The notes below the pieces were generated by a model. The model was not told where the DNA came from. It saw only the letters and a program-made list of their open reading frames with translations, and did no database searches. Of a stretch of DNA of 5,163 nt, positions 5,067 to 5,163 are shown in pieces. The DNA comes from an uncultured Bacillaceae bacterium (GTDB lineage: Bacteria; Bacillota; Bacilli; Bacillales; Amphibacillaceae): contig CALZEK010000119.1 of NCBI GenBank assembly GCA_945639745.1, positions 1 to 5,163 on the forward strand, given 5' to 3'. Both the position numbers and the translations under genes were made by a program. Every line of letters begins with the position of its first letter. Positions within the stretch are counted from its first letter, which is position 1.

Positions 5067-5163
5067 CTTTAATTAAAAAGCTTCTTGCTTAATTAAGAAT
5101 TCATGTTAATAGGTATTGTATGTGTAATTTATTTTTTTTTTTTATGTTTGAGTGTTTTTTTTT
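5067..5163. other. AT-rich, T-run intergenic end with no gene seen
   Basis: Two copies of TTAATTAA (5069-5076 and 5089-5096) sit in an imperfect inverted repeat with a 2-base bulge (5067-5081 against 5087-5097). After them the plus strand has a run of 12 Ts (5132-5143) and at least 9 more at the window end (from 5155). No open frame or ribosome binding site is convincing. The hairpin is weak and AT-only apart from the GC step, so I do not call it a terminator. Confidence 0.4.

Noticed and set aside
5067..5097. Hairpin formed by the two TTAATTAA motifs as a terminator
   Set aside because: The stem is almost entirely A-T with a bulge, and the T-run begins about 35 bp later, too far for intrinsic termination.

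Overview
The window is AT-rich and reads as chromosomal DNA from a low-GC Bacillota, most likely of the Bacillus/Bacilli type. The evidence is strong AGGAGG-type ribosome binding sites, a near-consensus sigma-A promoter (TTGACA, 17 bp, TAGAAT), stem plus T-tract terminators, a LASC-type lipoprotein signal and a YfiT/BstA-type bacillithiol transferase homologue. The genus cannot be named from the sequence alone. I see no tRNA, rRNA, CRISPR array, insertion sequence or phage gene.

Layout from left to right. At 1-442 (minus) lies the N-terminal part of a short-chain dehydrogenase of the type II 3-hydroxyacyl-CoA dehydrogenase (HSD17B10-like) group, cut by the window edge. At 480-1067 (minus) is a TetR-family repressor, 37 bp upstream of the dehydrogenase and probably co-transcribed with it. 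Its promoter at 1108-1136 carries a perfect 6+3+6 inverted repeat in the spacer between -35 and -10, a good candidate operator for autorepression. At 1204-2256 (minus) is a C45-family (acyl-CoA:6-aminopenicillanate acyltransferase-like) self-processing Ntn hydrolase with its own terminator. At 2389-2898 (minus) is a DinB/YfiT-superfamily metal-dependent protein, also with its own terminator. At 3068-3994 (plus), divergent from it, is an unrecognised lipoprotein with TPR-like helical repeats, a charged helical linker and a beta-rich C-terminal domain. At 4041-4982 (minus), convergent with the lipoprotein across a bidirectional terminator, is a luciferase-like flavin-dependent oxidoreductase of the BA3436 type. 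The last 160 bases are T-rich and carry only candidate promoters for that oxidoreductase.

The TetR and dehydrogenase genes look like the head of an acyl-CoA or fatty-acid/branched-chain catabolic operon that continues off the left edge. The other four genes are separated by terminators or by orientation, so each looks like a single-gene transcription unit. Several have themes of small-molecule chemistry (amide/acyl hydrolysis, thiol conjugation, flavin oxidation), but nothing in the sequence links them functionally. For three genes (TetR, DinB, LLM) the longest open frame begins upstream of, or inside, the ribosome binding site; the shorter starts given here are better supported. I see no convincing new multi-gene system. 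The most original pieces are the lipoprotein and the repressor's operator arrangement.
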